Shown: one piece after another, positions 9,263 to 18,141 of the stretch
Position numbering within the stretch: the stretch's first letter is position 1
Layout of the letters: every line of letters begins with the position of its first letter
Assembly: GCA_043804925.1 (NCBI GenBank)
Contig: JAZDIP010000098.1
Location: forward strand, 1 to 33,897
Length of the DNA stretch: 33,897 bases
Direction of reading: 5' to 3'
From: ChocPot-Mid sp043804925
GTDB taxonomy: Bacteria; Bacteroidota; Ignavibacteria; Kapaibacteriales; UBA2268
The notes under the pieces: generated by a model
What the model was told of the DNA's origin: nothing
Seen by the model: only the letters and a program-made list of their open reading frames with translations
The model's database searches: none
Position numbers and translations under genes: made by a program

Positions 9263-10618
9263 TTATAAATCCAAAATAAAATGACTTGTTGGCTCTTGAT
9301 TTTTCATTTGCTTAACAGTAGATGAAACAAACTGCACTTTTGAAACATTCACCAAATTCAGTAATGATAAAATTCTTTCCTGCAGATTTTGTTTGGGATA
9401 CATCCAATTGACTGTTTTTCTAATATCAGAATTAATTATTAACATTTTCTCAAGTCTCTTATAACCCGAAATAATTTCCAGCAAATGACTACCGTTTTCC
9501 TTTAAAAATTTATCTGAATCAGAATTAACAAATGTTATGGAGTATCTGGGGACAAAAGCAGGTTGAAGAACCTGAAAATAATTATACGCATCCGGCAATA
9601 GATTAGAAAACACAAGTTCACTTGGAGAGGATATTCTGTATATTACAGGCAAAAGGGAATCATAGAATATTGATTTAATCATAACATTTGGTGAATAATC
9701 AGTTAATCTAAATGATTCTCTTTTTACACATTTTTCGACATTATTATCTTTATGAAAATTGAGATTATATAAAGATGCTTTATCAGCAATTTCAGTCCCT
9801 TTTATTTTTAATTTTATTTGTTTTGACTTTATTATCTCAAGAACGGTTCCCCTGCTGGACAGTTCCTTTGCCGTAAGATTATTAAATAAGCCGGCTTTTC
9901 GAACCTCGCTGGAGCATATAAACAATAAGCCCAGATTCCTCAGAAAAGAATTGAAGAATGTGAGAAAAGAAAAGCTCCAATTAAAATCCTGCCTGTATGA
10001 TTTTTTTAATATCTTTTCAATTTTATCAGTTTGAACGGTTAAGTCCAAACTTGCAGTTATGTCATTTATTAATTTCGATATTCCTGAATCGAAGTATCTC
10101 TTATGAATTGTTGTTCTGTCTGTTTTAATTAAATCATTTCCACAGGAAACTGACTCGATATCTCCATTCTTTGTGAATAAGTGTGCAATGGAGCTTTCAA
10201 AATTATCATGAACATCATCATCTATCCAAATCAATGGAATAAAATTATACTGCTTATAAATTGATTTGAGAGTTTCACAATAAATAAAAACGGAAATAAC
10301 TTTTAGGAAAATATTTGTAGGACCTCCGAGAAAAGCCGGTTTAATAGTTGCAGTACAAAAAAAAGTATTTTCAATATTTAATAATCGAATATTTTCTCTT
10401 TGTGAAGGTGATAATTTTAATTTCCTGTTTGTCTTTTCGATTAAATCTTTAAACTCCGGAAGGATTTGGAAATCCTTTGCTTCGTTGATAATACTGTCAA
10501 TATTTCTTTGTTTCGCTGGGAATAAAATTTGTTTATCGACAGATTCAAAATCATTTACATTTTTAATAAAGGATTTTGAAAATCCTTGAAGTTCGCTAAA
10601 TTTAATTTTCCGGAACAT
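9263..10618 (-). CDS. bshC: BshC-like protein (putative cysteine-adding enzyme of bacillithiol synthesis), divergent
   Basis: Starting at ATG 10618 gives 451 residues. The opening MFRKIKFSELQGFSKSFI, the segment FLGGPTNIFLKVISVF and the following IPLIWIDDDVHDNFES match the layout of BshC (TGQQ-x-GLFGGP...IPVFWLASEDHD), which adds cysteine to GlcN-malate. Two hallmark motifs are altered: the TGQQ position reads ATIK, and the S/A-EDHD position reads DDDVHD. Function may therefore be changed. The longer frame to 10678 is rejected because a good Shine-Dalgarno site lies 7 bases before 10618. The start overlaps the upstream glycosyltransferase by 17 bases, indicating translational coupling. No bshA or bshB is in the window. 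Confidence 0.72.
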   Translation of the reverse strand: MFRKIKFSELQGFSKSFIKNVNDFESVDKQILFPAKQRNIDSIINEAKDFQILPEFKDLIEKTNRKLKLSPSQRENIRLLNIENTFFCTATIKPAFLGGPTNIFLKVISVFIYCETLKSIYKQYNFIPLIWIDDDVHDNFESSIAHLFTKNGDIESVSCGNDLIKTDRTTIHKRYFDSGISKLINDITASLDLTVQTDKIEKILKKSYRQDFNWSFSFLTFFNSFLRNLGLLFICSSEVRKAGLFNNLTAKELSSRGTVLEIIKSKQIKLKIKGTEIADKASLYNLNFHKDNNVEKCVKRESFRLTDYSPNVMIKSIFYDSLLPVIYRISSPSELVFSNLLPDAYNYFQVLQPAFVPRYSITFVNSDSDKFLKENGSHLLEIISGYKRLEKMLIINSDIRKTVNWMYPKQNLQERILSLLNLVNVSKVQFVSSTVKQMKNQEPTSHFILDL

Positions 10619-12182
10619 TTGATTTTCTCCTGAAAATGTGGAAATTACCCACTGTTTCAAAAAGTATAAAATTCTCATTTAAATACTTATAATTCTTTGT
10701 GTCTTTTTTGAATAAATCATAACTTGAAAGATTTTGTCCGATAATCTCTTCTCTGCTGTCGTCAGTTTGGATAATAATCCAATCTGCTTTATTCAGTTCC
10801 TTTAAATAAGCATTTTGCCAATCGGATATATTTAAGCTATTGAATATAAATTGAGCATTCCTGAAACGTGATATTTTATCTGTATTAAGAAAATAATTAA
10901 TAGTATTCGAACCTGTTGTAATTACCATTACGAAATCATTTTTTCTCATATTATCATTAATAATTTTTGCAAGTTCTTTATAATGTATTCTAAGTGGAAT
11001 CAATTTATCCGATATAAGTTCAGTATAAAAACTATCATATTTTTCAGTATCATTAAAATAGTAATATTCTTTGCGTACAGTATTAATCCATCTTGAGAAT
11101 GGCGAAAATAAAAAAGCAGCAAATACAAAAGTTATTAATATAGTTTTAAAGTAATAATCCGACGATTTATAAAAATCCGTCAATTTGTCAAAAACAAATG
11201 ATAAACCTATTGAAGTAAAAATAATTACTGGAATATATAATCTTGAAAAATGGTAATCCCAATATTTCCCCTCCCATACGACTGTTATAAAAAGAAAGAA
11301 CATAAGTAAAAATGATATATTCATGATTTTTATGGTTTGAACATTTTCTCTATTTGCTGACAAATTTTTCAACATTAGGAACAATCCAACAGAAAAACCA
11401 ATAGTTAAAAGCAATGAATACCTATCACCGAAAAAATTGCCGGTATTGGTTAACATAATTTTTAAAGAATCAAAATTGAATGAAGTAATTGATGAATAAT
11501 ATGAAAGATATTTTAGAATGTTAGAGTAACCGGTAAAAATTTCTGAGTCAAGTAATGGAGACATAGAGATTAAAAGACCTGTAATGGAGGCAAAAGAAAA
11601 TATTATCAAATTTTTTAAGTATATTTTTAAAGAACCTGAAGTCAAAGCAATATCAATCATAACTGCAATTAATATCAAACCGAGTGTAAATTTAAAACCG
11701 GTTATAATTCCCATCAACAAACCGGATATAATTAAATTCGAGAATTTATCATTTAAATGAACTCTTGTAAAAATCAGCCATAAAAGAGGCAAAGCAATAA
11801 AACTTTCACATTGCATCGTTTGAGAATAATTAAGTGCCGTATAAGAAACGGCATAAATCATTGAGCTAATAAATGCAGTCTTGTGATTTATCGTTTTCCT
11901 GATAAGATAGAATAATGAAATGATTGTTGCAAACTGCCAGATAAAATCAAAAATCCTTGCTGATAATTCCGAATATCCTAATACAAGATAAATCAATGCA
12001 AAGATATAATATATCAAAGGTTGTTTTAAGTCAATAGAATCAACATATATCTTACCACCATTTGCAATTATTTTACCTGAGTCAAGATAAATTGAGGTGT
12101 CCGGTGACATGGGGAAAAAAAGGATAGGGGTTAAAAAAAGTATAACCACAAACCATAAAATTATTTTTGTCTTGTTACTCAA
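10602..12182 (-). CDS. GT39-type membrane glycosyltransferase
   Basis: A 526-residue protein with about ten or more hydrophobic helices over the first 370 residues and a soluble C-terminal domain. The N-terminal loop after the first helix contains acidic residues (SPDTSIYLDSGKIIANGGKIYVDSID) followed by KQPLIYYI, the pattern of PMT/ArnT/RgtABCD-like transferases that use polyprenyl-phosphate sugar donors at the outer face of the membrane. Donor and acceptor are unknown. The start is TTG at 12182, supported by AGGAAAG six bases upstream. It overlaps bshC by 17 bases. The decayed insertion sequence ends 83 bases upstream, so the native promoter may have been disturbed. Confidence 0.8.
   Translation of the reverse strand: MSNKTKIILWFVVILFLTPILFFPMSPDTSIYLDSGKIIANGGKIYVDSIDLKQPLIYYIFALIYLVLGYSELSARIFDFIWQFATIISLFYLIRKTINHKTAFISSMIYAVSYTALNYSQTMQCESFIALPLLWLIFTRVHLNDKFSNLIISGLLMGIITGFKFTLGLILIAVMIDIALTSGSLKIYLKNLIIFSFASITGLLISMSPLLDSEIFTGYSNILKYLSYYSSITSFNFDSLKIMLTNTGNFFGDRYSLLLTIGFSVGLFLMLKNLSANRENVQTIKIMNISFLLMFFLFITVVWEGKYWDYHFSRLYIPVIIFTSIGLSFVFDKLTDFYKSSDYYFKTILITFVFAAFLFSPFSRWINTVRKEYYYFNDTEKYDSFYTELISDKLIPLRIHYKELAKIINDNMRKNDFVMVITTGSNTINYFLNTDKISRFRNAQFIFNSLNISDWQNAYLKELNKADWIIIQTDDSREEIIGQNLSSYDLFKKDTKNYKYLNENFILFETVGNFHIFRRKSNVPEN
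10626..10631 (-). promoter_or_regulatory. Ribosome binding site deciding the bshC start
   Basis: On the minus strand this reads AGGAGA, 7 bases before ATG 10618 and inside the end of the upstream gene. It supports the internal start over the longer frame. Confidence 0.7.
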
Positions 12183-12188
12183 GTTGAA

Positions 12189-12195
12189 CTTTCCT
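12189..12195 (-). promoter_or_regulatory. Ribosome binding site for the TTG start of the glycosyltransferase
   Basis: On the minus strand this reads AGGAAAG, ending 6 bases before TTG 12182. It is the main reason to accept a TTG start; no nearby ATG gives a complete first membrane helix. Confidence 0.5.
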
Positions 12196-12265
12196 GATTT
12201 TAAAAAAGCAAAATAATATAATTTTTTATTAAATTAAAATATATTCTTGATGATATTGCTAATTT

Positions 12266-13019
12266 GGTATAGTTTTTTTTATATTTGAATAAAAAATTTT
12301 TACATATATAGGAGAAGTACATGGAAACTGTAAAATGTCCGAGATGTAAATCCAACAAAAGCATTAAAAATGGAATAGTTAAAAATCGTCAAAGATACCA
12401 CTGTAAAGATTGTGGCTATAACTATACTGTTAGCAAACTAGGTAAAACAATTGATAAGTCCTATGTTGTTATGGCTCTTCAATTATACTTAGAAGGTTTA
12501 GGATTTAGAGCTATTGAGAGGTTCTTAGGAATAAGCAATGTTACAATAATGAACTGGGTTAGGAAATATGGTTCAAAGTTTGAAAGTATTAGGTTAGATG
12601 AAGATGAGACAGAAGTCATTGAAATTGATGAATTGTACAGTTATATACAATCAAAAAAAAACGAATTTGGATTTGGGCTGCTGTCATCAGGAAAAACAAA
12701 AAAGTTTTGGATTTCAAGACAGGGGACAGAAGTGAATTCAATGGAGATAGGTTATCTTGAGAAATGAAGAAATACAAAGCAAAACTGTATTATACAGATA
12801 GATGATTAGCATATAAAATATTTATACCGGAGGAAAAACATATTGTCAGTAAAGCTGAGACTTATGAAATTGATTGAATAAATAATTTAATTAGCCATTA
12901 TTTAGCACGTTTTCATAGAAAAACTAATTGTTATTCGAAATCTGTTGAAATGATAATTTGCTCTCTAAACCTATTGTTCTATAAAATTAATTTGGGAACT
13001 TTACTAATTTGGCTATACC
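12266..13019 (+). mobile_element. Decayed IS1-family insertion sequence
   Basis: The element is about 754 bases, close to the 768 bases of IS1. Its proposed ends are the short inverted repeat GGTATAG (12266-12272) and CTATACC (13013-13019). It contains a complete but broken transposase frame. The inverted repeat is only 7 perfect bases and no 8-9 base target duplication is recognisable, so the exact ends are tentative. It separates the glycosyltransferase operon from valS. Confidence 0.6.
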
Positions 13020-13033
13020 CGGTGCTTTGGTAA
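12321..13033 (+). pseudogene. IS1-type transposase, frameshifted and interrupted by three TGA codons
   Basis: The first frame (12321-12767) starts at ATG after TAGGAG and gives an InsA-like domain: a zinc finger (CPRC...YHCKDCGYNYTV) and a helix-turn-helix region (YLEGLGFRAIERFLGISNVTIMNWVRKYG), then EVIEIDELYSYIQSKK. At a run of nine A (12653-12661) the homology moves to the -1 frame, reading RIWIWAAVIRKNKKVLDFKTGDRS. This frame continues to 13033 through three TGA codons (12758, 12803 and 12875 region), with YYTDR, LAYKIFIPEEKHIVSKAETYEID and INNLISHYLARFHRKTNC still recognisable as the DDE-type InsB part. The A-run resembles the programmed -1 frameshift of IS1, so only the TGA codons are certain damage. 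Confidence 0.8.
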
Positions 13034-13055
13034 ATTGATTTCCCAAAAAAATTCT

Positions 13056-13063
13056 TAAATTTG
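13056..13063 (+). promoter_or_regulatory. Candidate -7 box (TAAATTTG) of valS
   Basis: TAAATTTG matches the TAnnTTTG element and lies 44 bases before ATG 13108. A TTTG at 13026-13029 is 26 bases upstream, somewhat farther than the usual 19-21, so the promoter is tentative. It overlaps the GTG at 13063, which argues against that codon as a start. Confidence 0.35.
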
Positions 13064-13107
13064 TGTTCTTTAATTTGTTGAATTATAATAATATTGAATA
13101 TTTGAGC

Positions 13108-15822
13108 ATGAAAAAAGAGTTTGAAAAAGCATATAATCCAAAAAGTGTAGAGGATAAATGGTACGAGATTTGGCAGAAAAATAATATCTATGCGGCTCCC
13201 TCTGAAACGGAGAAAAAGCCGTACAGCATTTTAATGCCTCCACCAAATGTTACAGGAATTTTACATTTCGGTCATGTGCTAAATCACACTTTGCAGGATT
13301 TATATATTCGCTGGAAAAGGATGCTTGGATACGAAGCATGCTGGTTTCCGGGATATGACCATGCAGGTATAGCAACTCATGCAAAAGTTGAAGCAATGCT
13401 TAAAGAACAGGGATTAAGCCGTTATGATATCGGCAGGGAGAAATTCTTAGAGCATGCTTGGGAATGGAAGGAAAAATACGGCGGAATAATCATTCAGCAG
13501 TTGAAGAAACTTGGTATTTCATGCGATTGGAACCGCTTGCTTTTCACTATGGATGAATCAGCATCCAATGCTGTTCAAGAAGTTTTTATTCGTCTTTTTG
13601 ATGACGGGCTAATCTATAAAGGTAAAAGAATAATCAACTGGTCACCTTTGAGTCAGACTGCTTTATCTGATGAAGAAGTTGAATTTCGTGAAGTAAAAGA
13701 AAAACTATATACATTCCGTTACAGATTTGTTGACGATAGAGAAAACTATTTGAAAGTGGCGACAGTACGACCTGAAACAATCTACGGAGATGTTGCCGTA
13801 GCGGTAAATCCCAAAGATGAAAGATACATTCACCTTATCGGCAAAAAAGTTTTAGTGCCTTATGTAGGACGGGAAGTTGAGATTATTGCCGATGATTACG
13901 CTGACCCGATATTCGGTACAGGTTGTGTTAAAATTACTCCTGCACATGACCCAAATGACTTTGAAGTTGGATTACGTCATAATCTGCAACAAATAAATAC
14001 AATGAATCCGAACGGAACACTGAACGAGTTAGCCGGTGAATTCAATGGTATGGACAGATTCAAAGCACGTAAGGCGATATTGAAAAAACTTGAGGAAAAG
14101 GATTTAATCGAAAAAATCGAGGACTATACACACAATGTCGGTTATTCATACCGTGGCGGTGAACCGGTTGAACCATATCTATCAGACCAGTGGTTTGTGA
14201 AGATGAAGCCTTTGGCAGAAATAGCACTGAGACCTGTTCTGGACGGCAGGATACAGTTTCATCCTAATCATTGGGTAAAAACTTATGAGCATTGGATGAA
14301 AAATATCCGAGACTGGTGTATCTCCCGCCAGCTTTGGTGGGGACATCGCATTCCTGTTTATTATACTGAAGACGGCAGATTTACAGCGGCTTCCTCTGAA
14401 ACTGAAGCAAGAAAAAAAATAGGTTTATCCAATAATATTCAATTAAAACAAGATGAAGATGTTCTTGATACATGGTTTTCGTCATGGCTATGGCCCCTTA
14501 CAACAATGTATTGGCTGGGTGACGGGAAAACAGAGGATACACCCGAATTGAAAACGTATTTACCGACTGACCTGCTCGTTACAGCACCGGATATTATCTT
14601 CTTCTGGGTAGCACGAATGATAATGGCTACAATGTATTTCAAAAATGAGATACCATATAAAAATGTTTACTTTACAAGCATGATTCGTGATGGTAAGGGA
14701 AGAAAATTATCCAAATCATTAGGCAATTCTCCTGACCCATTGAACATTATCGAGAAGTACGGAACTGACGCAAACAGGTTTACAATTATTTACCTCTCCC
14801 CTCTCGGACAGGATGTGAAAATGGATGTTGACGTTAAAGCACAAGACATTCCTTCGATGGAAATCGGCAGAAACTTTGCCAATAAAATATGGAATGCCGG
14901 AAGATTTCTATTGATGAAACTCGAAACAGAAGGATTAAACGATTGTTGCCCGTCAAATGAAAATAAATCCTTAAATCCTGAAGATTACAGCTTTTCGGAT
15001 AAGTGGATTTTATCCCGGTTCAACTCCACAATTAAAAATATTCACTTTGCGCTGGATAATTACAAAGTAAATGATTATTCAAAATTGCTGTATGATTTTA
15101 TCTGGAGAGACTTTTGCGACTGGTATGTCGAAATCATAAAAGTACAGTTAAACAGAAGCGACAGTCCTGCATACAAGCAGTCATTGATGAAACATGCAAT
15201 TGGACTTTACGATGAAATTTTAAAGTTGCTTCACCCTATTATGCCTTTCATTACTGAGGAAATTTGGCATTTGCTCGATGATAGAAGTGATGAAGAAAGC
15301 ATAAGTTTACAAAGAGTTCCCGAACCGGATGACAATTTAATTGTTCCAAGACTTGAAGAAGAATTTTATGTTTTGCAATTGCTCGTTGAAGAAATCAGAC
15401 GATTGAGAGCATCAATGAATATACCTCCTCAGCAAAAAATTCCGGTTATCATATCAAGCAAGAATCAAGAGGAAAAAGATTTTATCATTGAAGAAGCGGA
15501 TATAATAGCCGCAATGGCAAATTGCTCAAGTGTAAAATCGGAATTGAACATAACGAAACCCAACAACTGCCTTGCGTCTGTTGTACGCGAAACGGAAATA
15601 TTTCTTTTGCTCGAAGGTACGATTGATATAGCTAAGGAAAAGGAAAGGCTGAACAAAGAAAAAGAACGGCTGGAAAATAATATAAACGGTACTGAAAAGA
15701 AACTAAGCAACGAAAAATTCGTCAGCAATGCATCACCTGAAATCGTAGAACGTGAACGTGAAAAACTCGAAAGCATGAAGGAATCGCTTAAGAAGGTAGT
15801 GGAGAATATTGGGAGTTTGTAA
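13108..15822 (+). CDS. valS: Valyl-tRNA synthetase
   Basis: A 904-residue class I aminoacyl-tRNA synthetase that charges tRNA-Val. The HIGH-type signature is HFGH at residues 53-56 within PPPNVTGILHFGH, and the KMSKS-type signature is KLSKS at 533-537 within GRKLSKSLGNSPDP. The editing domain lies between them (VATVRPETIYGDVAVAVNP, then GTGCVKITPAHDPNDFEVG). The anticodon-binding region (WYVEIIKVQLN) follows, and the last 65 residues form the valyl-specific coiled coil (EKERLNKEKERLENNINGTE). ATG 13108 (MKKEFEKAYNPKSVEDKWYEIW) is chosen over GTG 13063 because the family starts here and the earlier codon lies in a likely promoter box. Confidence 0.97.
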   Translation: MKKEFEKAYNPKSVEDKWYEIWQKNNIYAAPSETEKKPYSILMPPPNVTGILHFGHVLNHTLQDLYIRWKRMLGYEACWFPGYDHAGIATHAKVEAMLKEQGLSRYDIGREKFLEHAWEWKEKYGGIIIQQLKKLGISCDWNRLLFTMDESASNAVQEVFIRLFDDGLIYKGKRIINWSPLSQTALSDEEVEFREVKEKLYTFRYRFVDDRENYLKVATVRPETIYGDVAVAVNPKDERYIHLIGKKVLVPYVGREVEIIADDYADPIFGTGCVKITPAHDPNDFEVGLRHNLQQINTMNPNGTLNELAGEFNGMDRFKARKAILKKLEEKDLIEKIEDYTHNVGYSYRGGEPVEPYLSDQWFVKMKPLAEIALRPVLDGRIQFHPNHWVKTYEHWMKNIRDWCISRQLWWGHRIPVYYTEDGRFTAASSETEARKKIGLSNNIQLKQDEDVLDTWFSSWLWPLTTMYWLGDGKTEDTPELKTYLPTDLLVTAPDIIFFWVARMIMATMYFKNEIPYKNVYFTSMIRDGKGRKLSKSLGNSPDPLNIIEKYGTDANRFTIIYLSPLGQDVKMDVDVKAQDIPSMEIGRNFANKIWNAGRFLLMKLETEGLNDCCPSNENKSLNPEDYSFSDKWILSRFNSTIKNIHFALDNYKVNDYSKLLYDFIWRDFCDWYVEIIKVQLNRSDSPAYKQSLMKHAIGLYDEILKLLHPIMPFITEEIWHLLDDRSDEESISLQRVPEPDDNLIVPRLEEEFYVLQLLVEEIRRLRASMNIPPQQKIPVIISSKNQEEKDFIIEEADIIAAMANCSSVKSELNITKPNNCLASVVRETEIFLLLEGTIDIAKEKERLNKEKERLENNINGTEKKLSNEKFVSNASPEIVEREREKLESMKESLKKVVENIGSL

Positions 15823-15877
15823 CAGAATAATAATATTTTTTACTCTATTTCCAAATTATGGCATTTTTCTACATTAA

Positions 15878-15901
15878 TGTGTAATATTTTACACAGTTTT
15901 T
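15878..15901 (+). terminator. Candidate terminator after valS
   Basis: A perfect 7-base inverted repeat, TGTGTAA (15878-15884) and TTACACA (15889-15895), with a 4-base loop, is followed by G and a run of five T. The stem is AT-rich, so strength is doubtful. The rest of 15823-16077 shows no gene. Confidence 0.4.
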
Positions 15902-16077
15902 CTTAAAATTTACTGAAATGTAAATAAAATTATATTTTATTTTAAAATTATGGTAGATTTTCTGAAACAAATTTTCATTTCATGTTATATTATCTTATAT
16001 AAAGTAATCATTATTTTGAAAATATTAATTAGAAGGTATGATTTTTATTATTTACTTTTTTTTAGTAAAGCGATTTT

Positions 16078-17451
16078 ATGTTTAGAACCTTAATGCTCAT
16101 AATGTTTTTTTTCAACAACAGCAATTTACTTTGTGAAGGAATTGAGAAATTATTATTATCTCCAAGGTTAACCGATACTATAACAACAGAAATAAGAAAT
16201 TACTTTGGACTTTTTCCGGGAGTCCAAAAATTTTCAAGTGCTGTTTTGTATCAAGATAATAATTCAAAATATTTCAAAATTAAGACAGAATCATCGGAAT
16301 TTAGTTTACCTGTTTCAGATTCTTCAGTATTAGTATTAACGAATATAATAGATAATTTCGAAGATATATTATCGAAAAAGAAACTCATATATGTTAACCC
16401 TAAATTATTAACAAATCTACTTTCCATTTATACAAGAAATAATCCGAGGTTAAAATCTATCAAACTAACTTTAAGAGATGGGACTGATTATTCTGGATTT
16501 ATTGTTTTAACAGATAGTAATTTTGTTATAATGTCAAAGGATAGCATCAATAGACTATTATTAAAGAAATTAGAATCTTTTTATTTCAATGACATTTATT
16601 CAATTTCAGATATAGACTATTCGATTATTGATGGATGTAAAGAAATATTTTTAGATAATGTGGATTCTTTTATTGATGTTTCTTATTTCACTAATCCAAA
16701 TGGTTTTACAGTAGCACCACCAGAAATTTGGAATTTCTTAAGAAATCAACAAAAAAAAGATACTTTGGAAATTAGGAGTAGTTTAGATTTCGATGATTTG
16801 TACGAAAAGAAATTTATGTTGTCTCTCGATATTTCACAGCAAGTCTTCAATCTAAGAGGGATACCGACAACTAACCTTAGTCATTATTATCATTCATTGT
16901 ATTACGAAAAAAATGAACAAAATGTTTTCTCATTTACAGATTATTTATCAATAAGTTTAGATTTTGATTATTTAATATTAGAAAAAATAAGGATGAATAT
17001 TGGATATAATTATGAATATATTGGATTCGATATAAATACTGGATTTTACGATAATTCATTATATGGATATGCTCTGAATTTTAATGTATCGTATAATTTT
17101 TTTAATTCAAGATTGTACAACTTTCAGACACAGCAATTTTTTATGGATTTGTTCATTGGAGGTCAAATTCACAAATTTTATTACTCGTATGAAAATAATT
17201 TGACTAATACTGATAATATTTTTGACAAAAGTATTTTGGATTTCGATGTAACGAAAAATATTAAATATAGTTATAAACTTGGTTTGAATATCAGATACAA
17301 AATCAGCGATTTTGTTTTTTGGAAAATTAACGGATTTATTAATTATAATGATGATTATGGTTTAATAATTCAACATAATCAAATATCAACACGATATATT
17401 AATTATATTTTGAGCTACGGAATATCCGGTGGATTTGGAATTGAATTTTAA
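16078..17451 (+). CDS. Uncharacterised outer-membrane beta-barrel protein
   Basis: I do not recognise the family. The 457-residue chain begins with a short basic start and a hydrophobic stretch (residues 5-19) that looks like a signal peptide. Residues about 20-230 look like a mixed soluble domain with no motif I can name. From about 240 the sequence alternates aromatic and polar residues in strands (YLSISLDFDYL, MNIGYNYEYIGF, ALNFNVSYNF, YSYKLGLNIRY) and ends GISGGFGIEF with a terminal Phe, the usual end of an outer-membrane barrel. A lipoprotein gene follows after 17 bases, suggesting a two-gene surface unit. Confidence 0.6.
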   Translation: MFRTLMLIMFFFNNSNLLCEGIEKLLLSPRLTDTITTEIRNYFGLFPGVQKFSSAVLYQDNNSKYFKIKTESSEFSLPVSDSSVLVLTNIIDNFEDILSKKKLIYVNPKLLTNLLSIYTRNNPRLKSIKLTLRDGTDYSGFIVLTDSNFVIMSKDSINRLLLKKLESFYFNDIYSISDIDYSIIDGCKEIFLDNVDSFIDVSYFTNPNGFTVAPPEIWNFLRNQQKKDTLEIRSSLDFDDLYEKKFMLSLDISQQVFNLRGIPTTNLSHYYHSLYYEKNEQNVFSFTDYLSISLDFDYLILEKIRMNIGYNYEYIGFDINTGFYDNSLYGYALNFNVSYNFFNSRLYNFQTQQFFMDLFIGGQIHKFYYSYENNLTNTDNIFDKSILDFDVTKNIKYSYKLGLNIRYKISDFVFWKINGFINYNDDYGLIIQHNQISTRYINYILSYGISGGFGIEF

Positions 17452-17468
17452 CTAATGGAGATTAGAAA

Positions 17469-18140
17469 ATGAAAACTTTTATATTATTTATTTGTTTTGG
17501 AATTGTCTTAGTTTCTTGCTACGACAACATCCTCGTTGACCCAAGAAGAGGATATTCAAATTTAAAAATTAAAGTATTCAATAAGGATAATTCTCCGGCA
17601 GGTGGTTCAAAAGTGCTAATTAAAATGTATCTTGGGAGAGGTTCAGTTGAACAGGATAATGCACCAACTATAGTTGATGATTCTACAGATATGAATGGTG
17701 AATTTTCAACAAAATTACTTGAAGGAGAATATATTATTGAGACTCGAATATATTATGGTTATGCTTATTATTCAACAAGTAACGGAATTCAAATGATAGG
17801 AGGGCTTGACCGATATCGTGAATTAAGACCTTATGATAATGTTGGACAAATTACTTTTTTAATACAAAATTCTAAAGGACAGCCCGTCCCTGATATTAAT
17901 ATTGTTTTATTGTCAAAAATTTATAAAAATAAAGTAAAATTCAATGATTATCTGAAACTTTTTTTTATGTCAGGAAAAACAGACACTTCGGGAAGGATAA
18001 TTTTTAACGAAGTTCCTAACAAATATATTTTTGGATTAATTATCTATCGAAATGATTCTTTATTTTATACATCATCTGTTGGATACTCAACATCATCCTT
18101 GTATGATGATAATATCAATAAAGTATTTATTAATTTCTAA
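17469..18140 (+). CDS. Lipoprotein with two carboxypeptidase-regulatory-like domains
   Basis: A 223-residue protein with a type II signal peptide: lipobox LVSC with the acylated Cys at residue 17. Two tandem Ig-like segments follow, each with the pattern of CarboxypepD_reg-like domains: first VKVFNKDNSPAGGSKVLIK-type strands ending DMNGEFSTKLLEGEYII, then FLIQNSKGQPVPDINIVLL ending TDTSGRIIFNEVPNKYIFG. Such domains usually serve as surface adhesion or stability modules rather than enzymes. It lies 17 bases after the beta-barrel gene with a GGAG upstream of its ATG, so the two are probably co-expressed. Its stop is one base from the convergent mutL stop. Function unknown. Confidence 0.6.
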   Translation: MKTFILFICFGIVLVSCYDNILVDPRRGYSNLKIKVFNKDNSPAGGSKVLIKMYLGRGSVEQDNAPTIVDDSTDMNGEFSTKLLEGEYIIETRIYYGYAYYSTSNGIQMIGGLDRYRELRPYDNVGQITFLIQNSKGQPVPDINIVLLSKIYKNKVKFNDYLKLFFMSGKTDTSGRIIFNEVPNKYIFGLIIYRNDSLFYTSSVGYSTSSLYDDNINKVFINF

Positions 18141-18141
18141 T

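Noticed and set aside
10619..10678. 20-residue N-terminal extension of bshC
   Set aside because: The family begins at MFRKIKFSEL, and AGGAGA sits 7 bases before that ATG.
12321..13033. Host-wide reassignment of TGA
   Set aside because: Several intact host genes in the window end in TGA (for example at 9241, 24843 and 27565), and valS and mutL use TGG for Trp, so only the transposon carries internal TGA.
13063..13107. GTG start extending valS by 15 residues
   Set aside because: The codon lies in a TAAATTTG promoter-like box, and the added residues are not part of the valyl-tRNA synthetase family; ATG 13108 fits.
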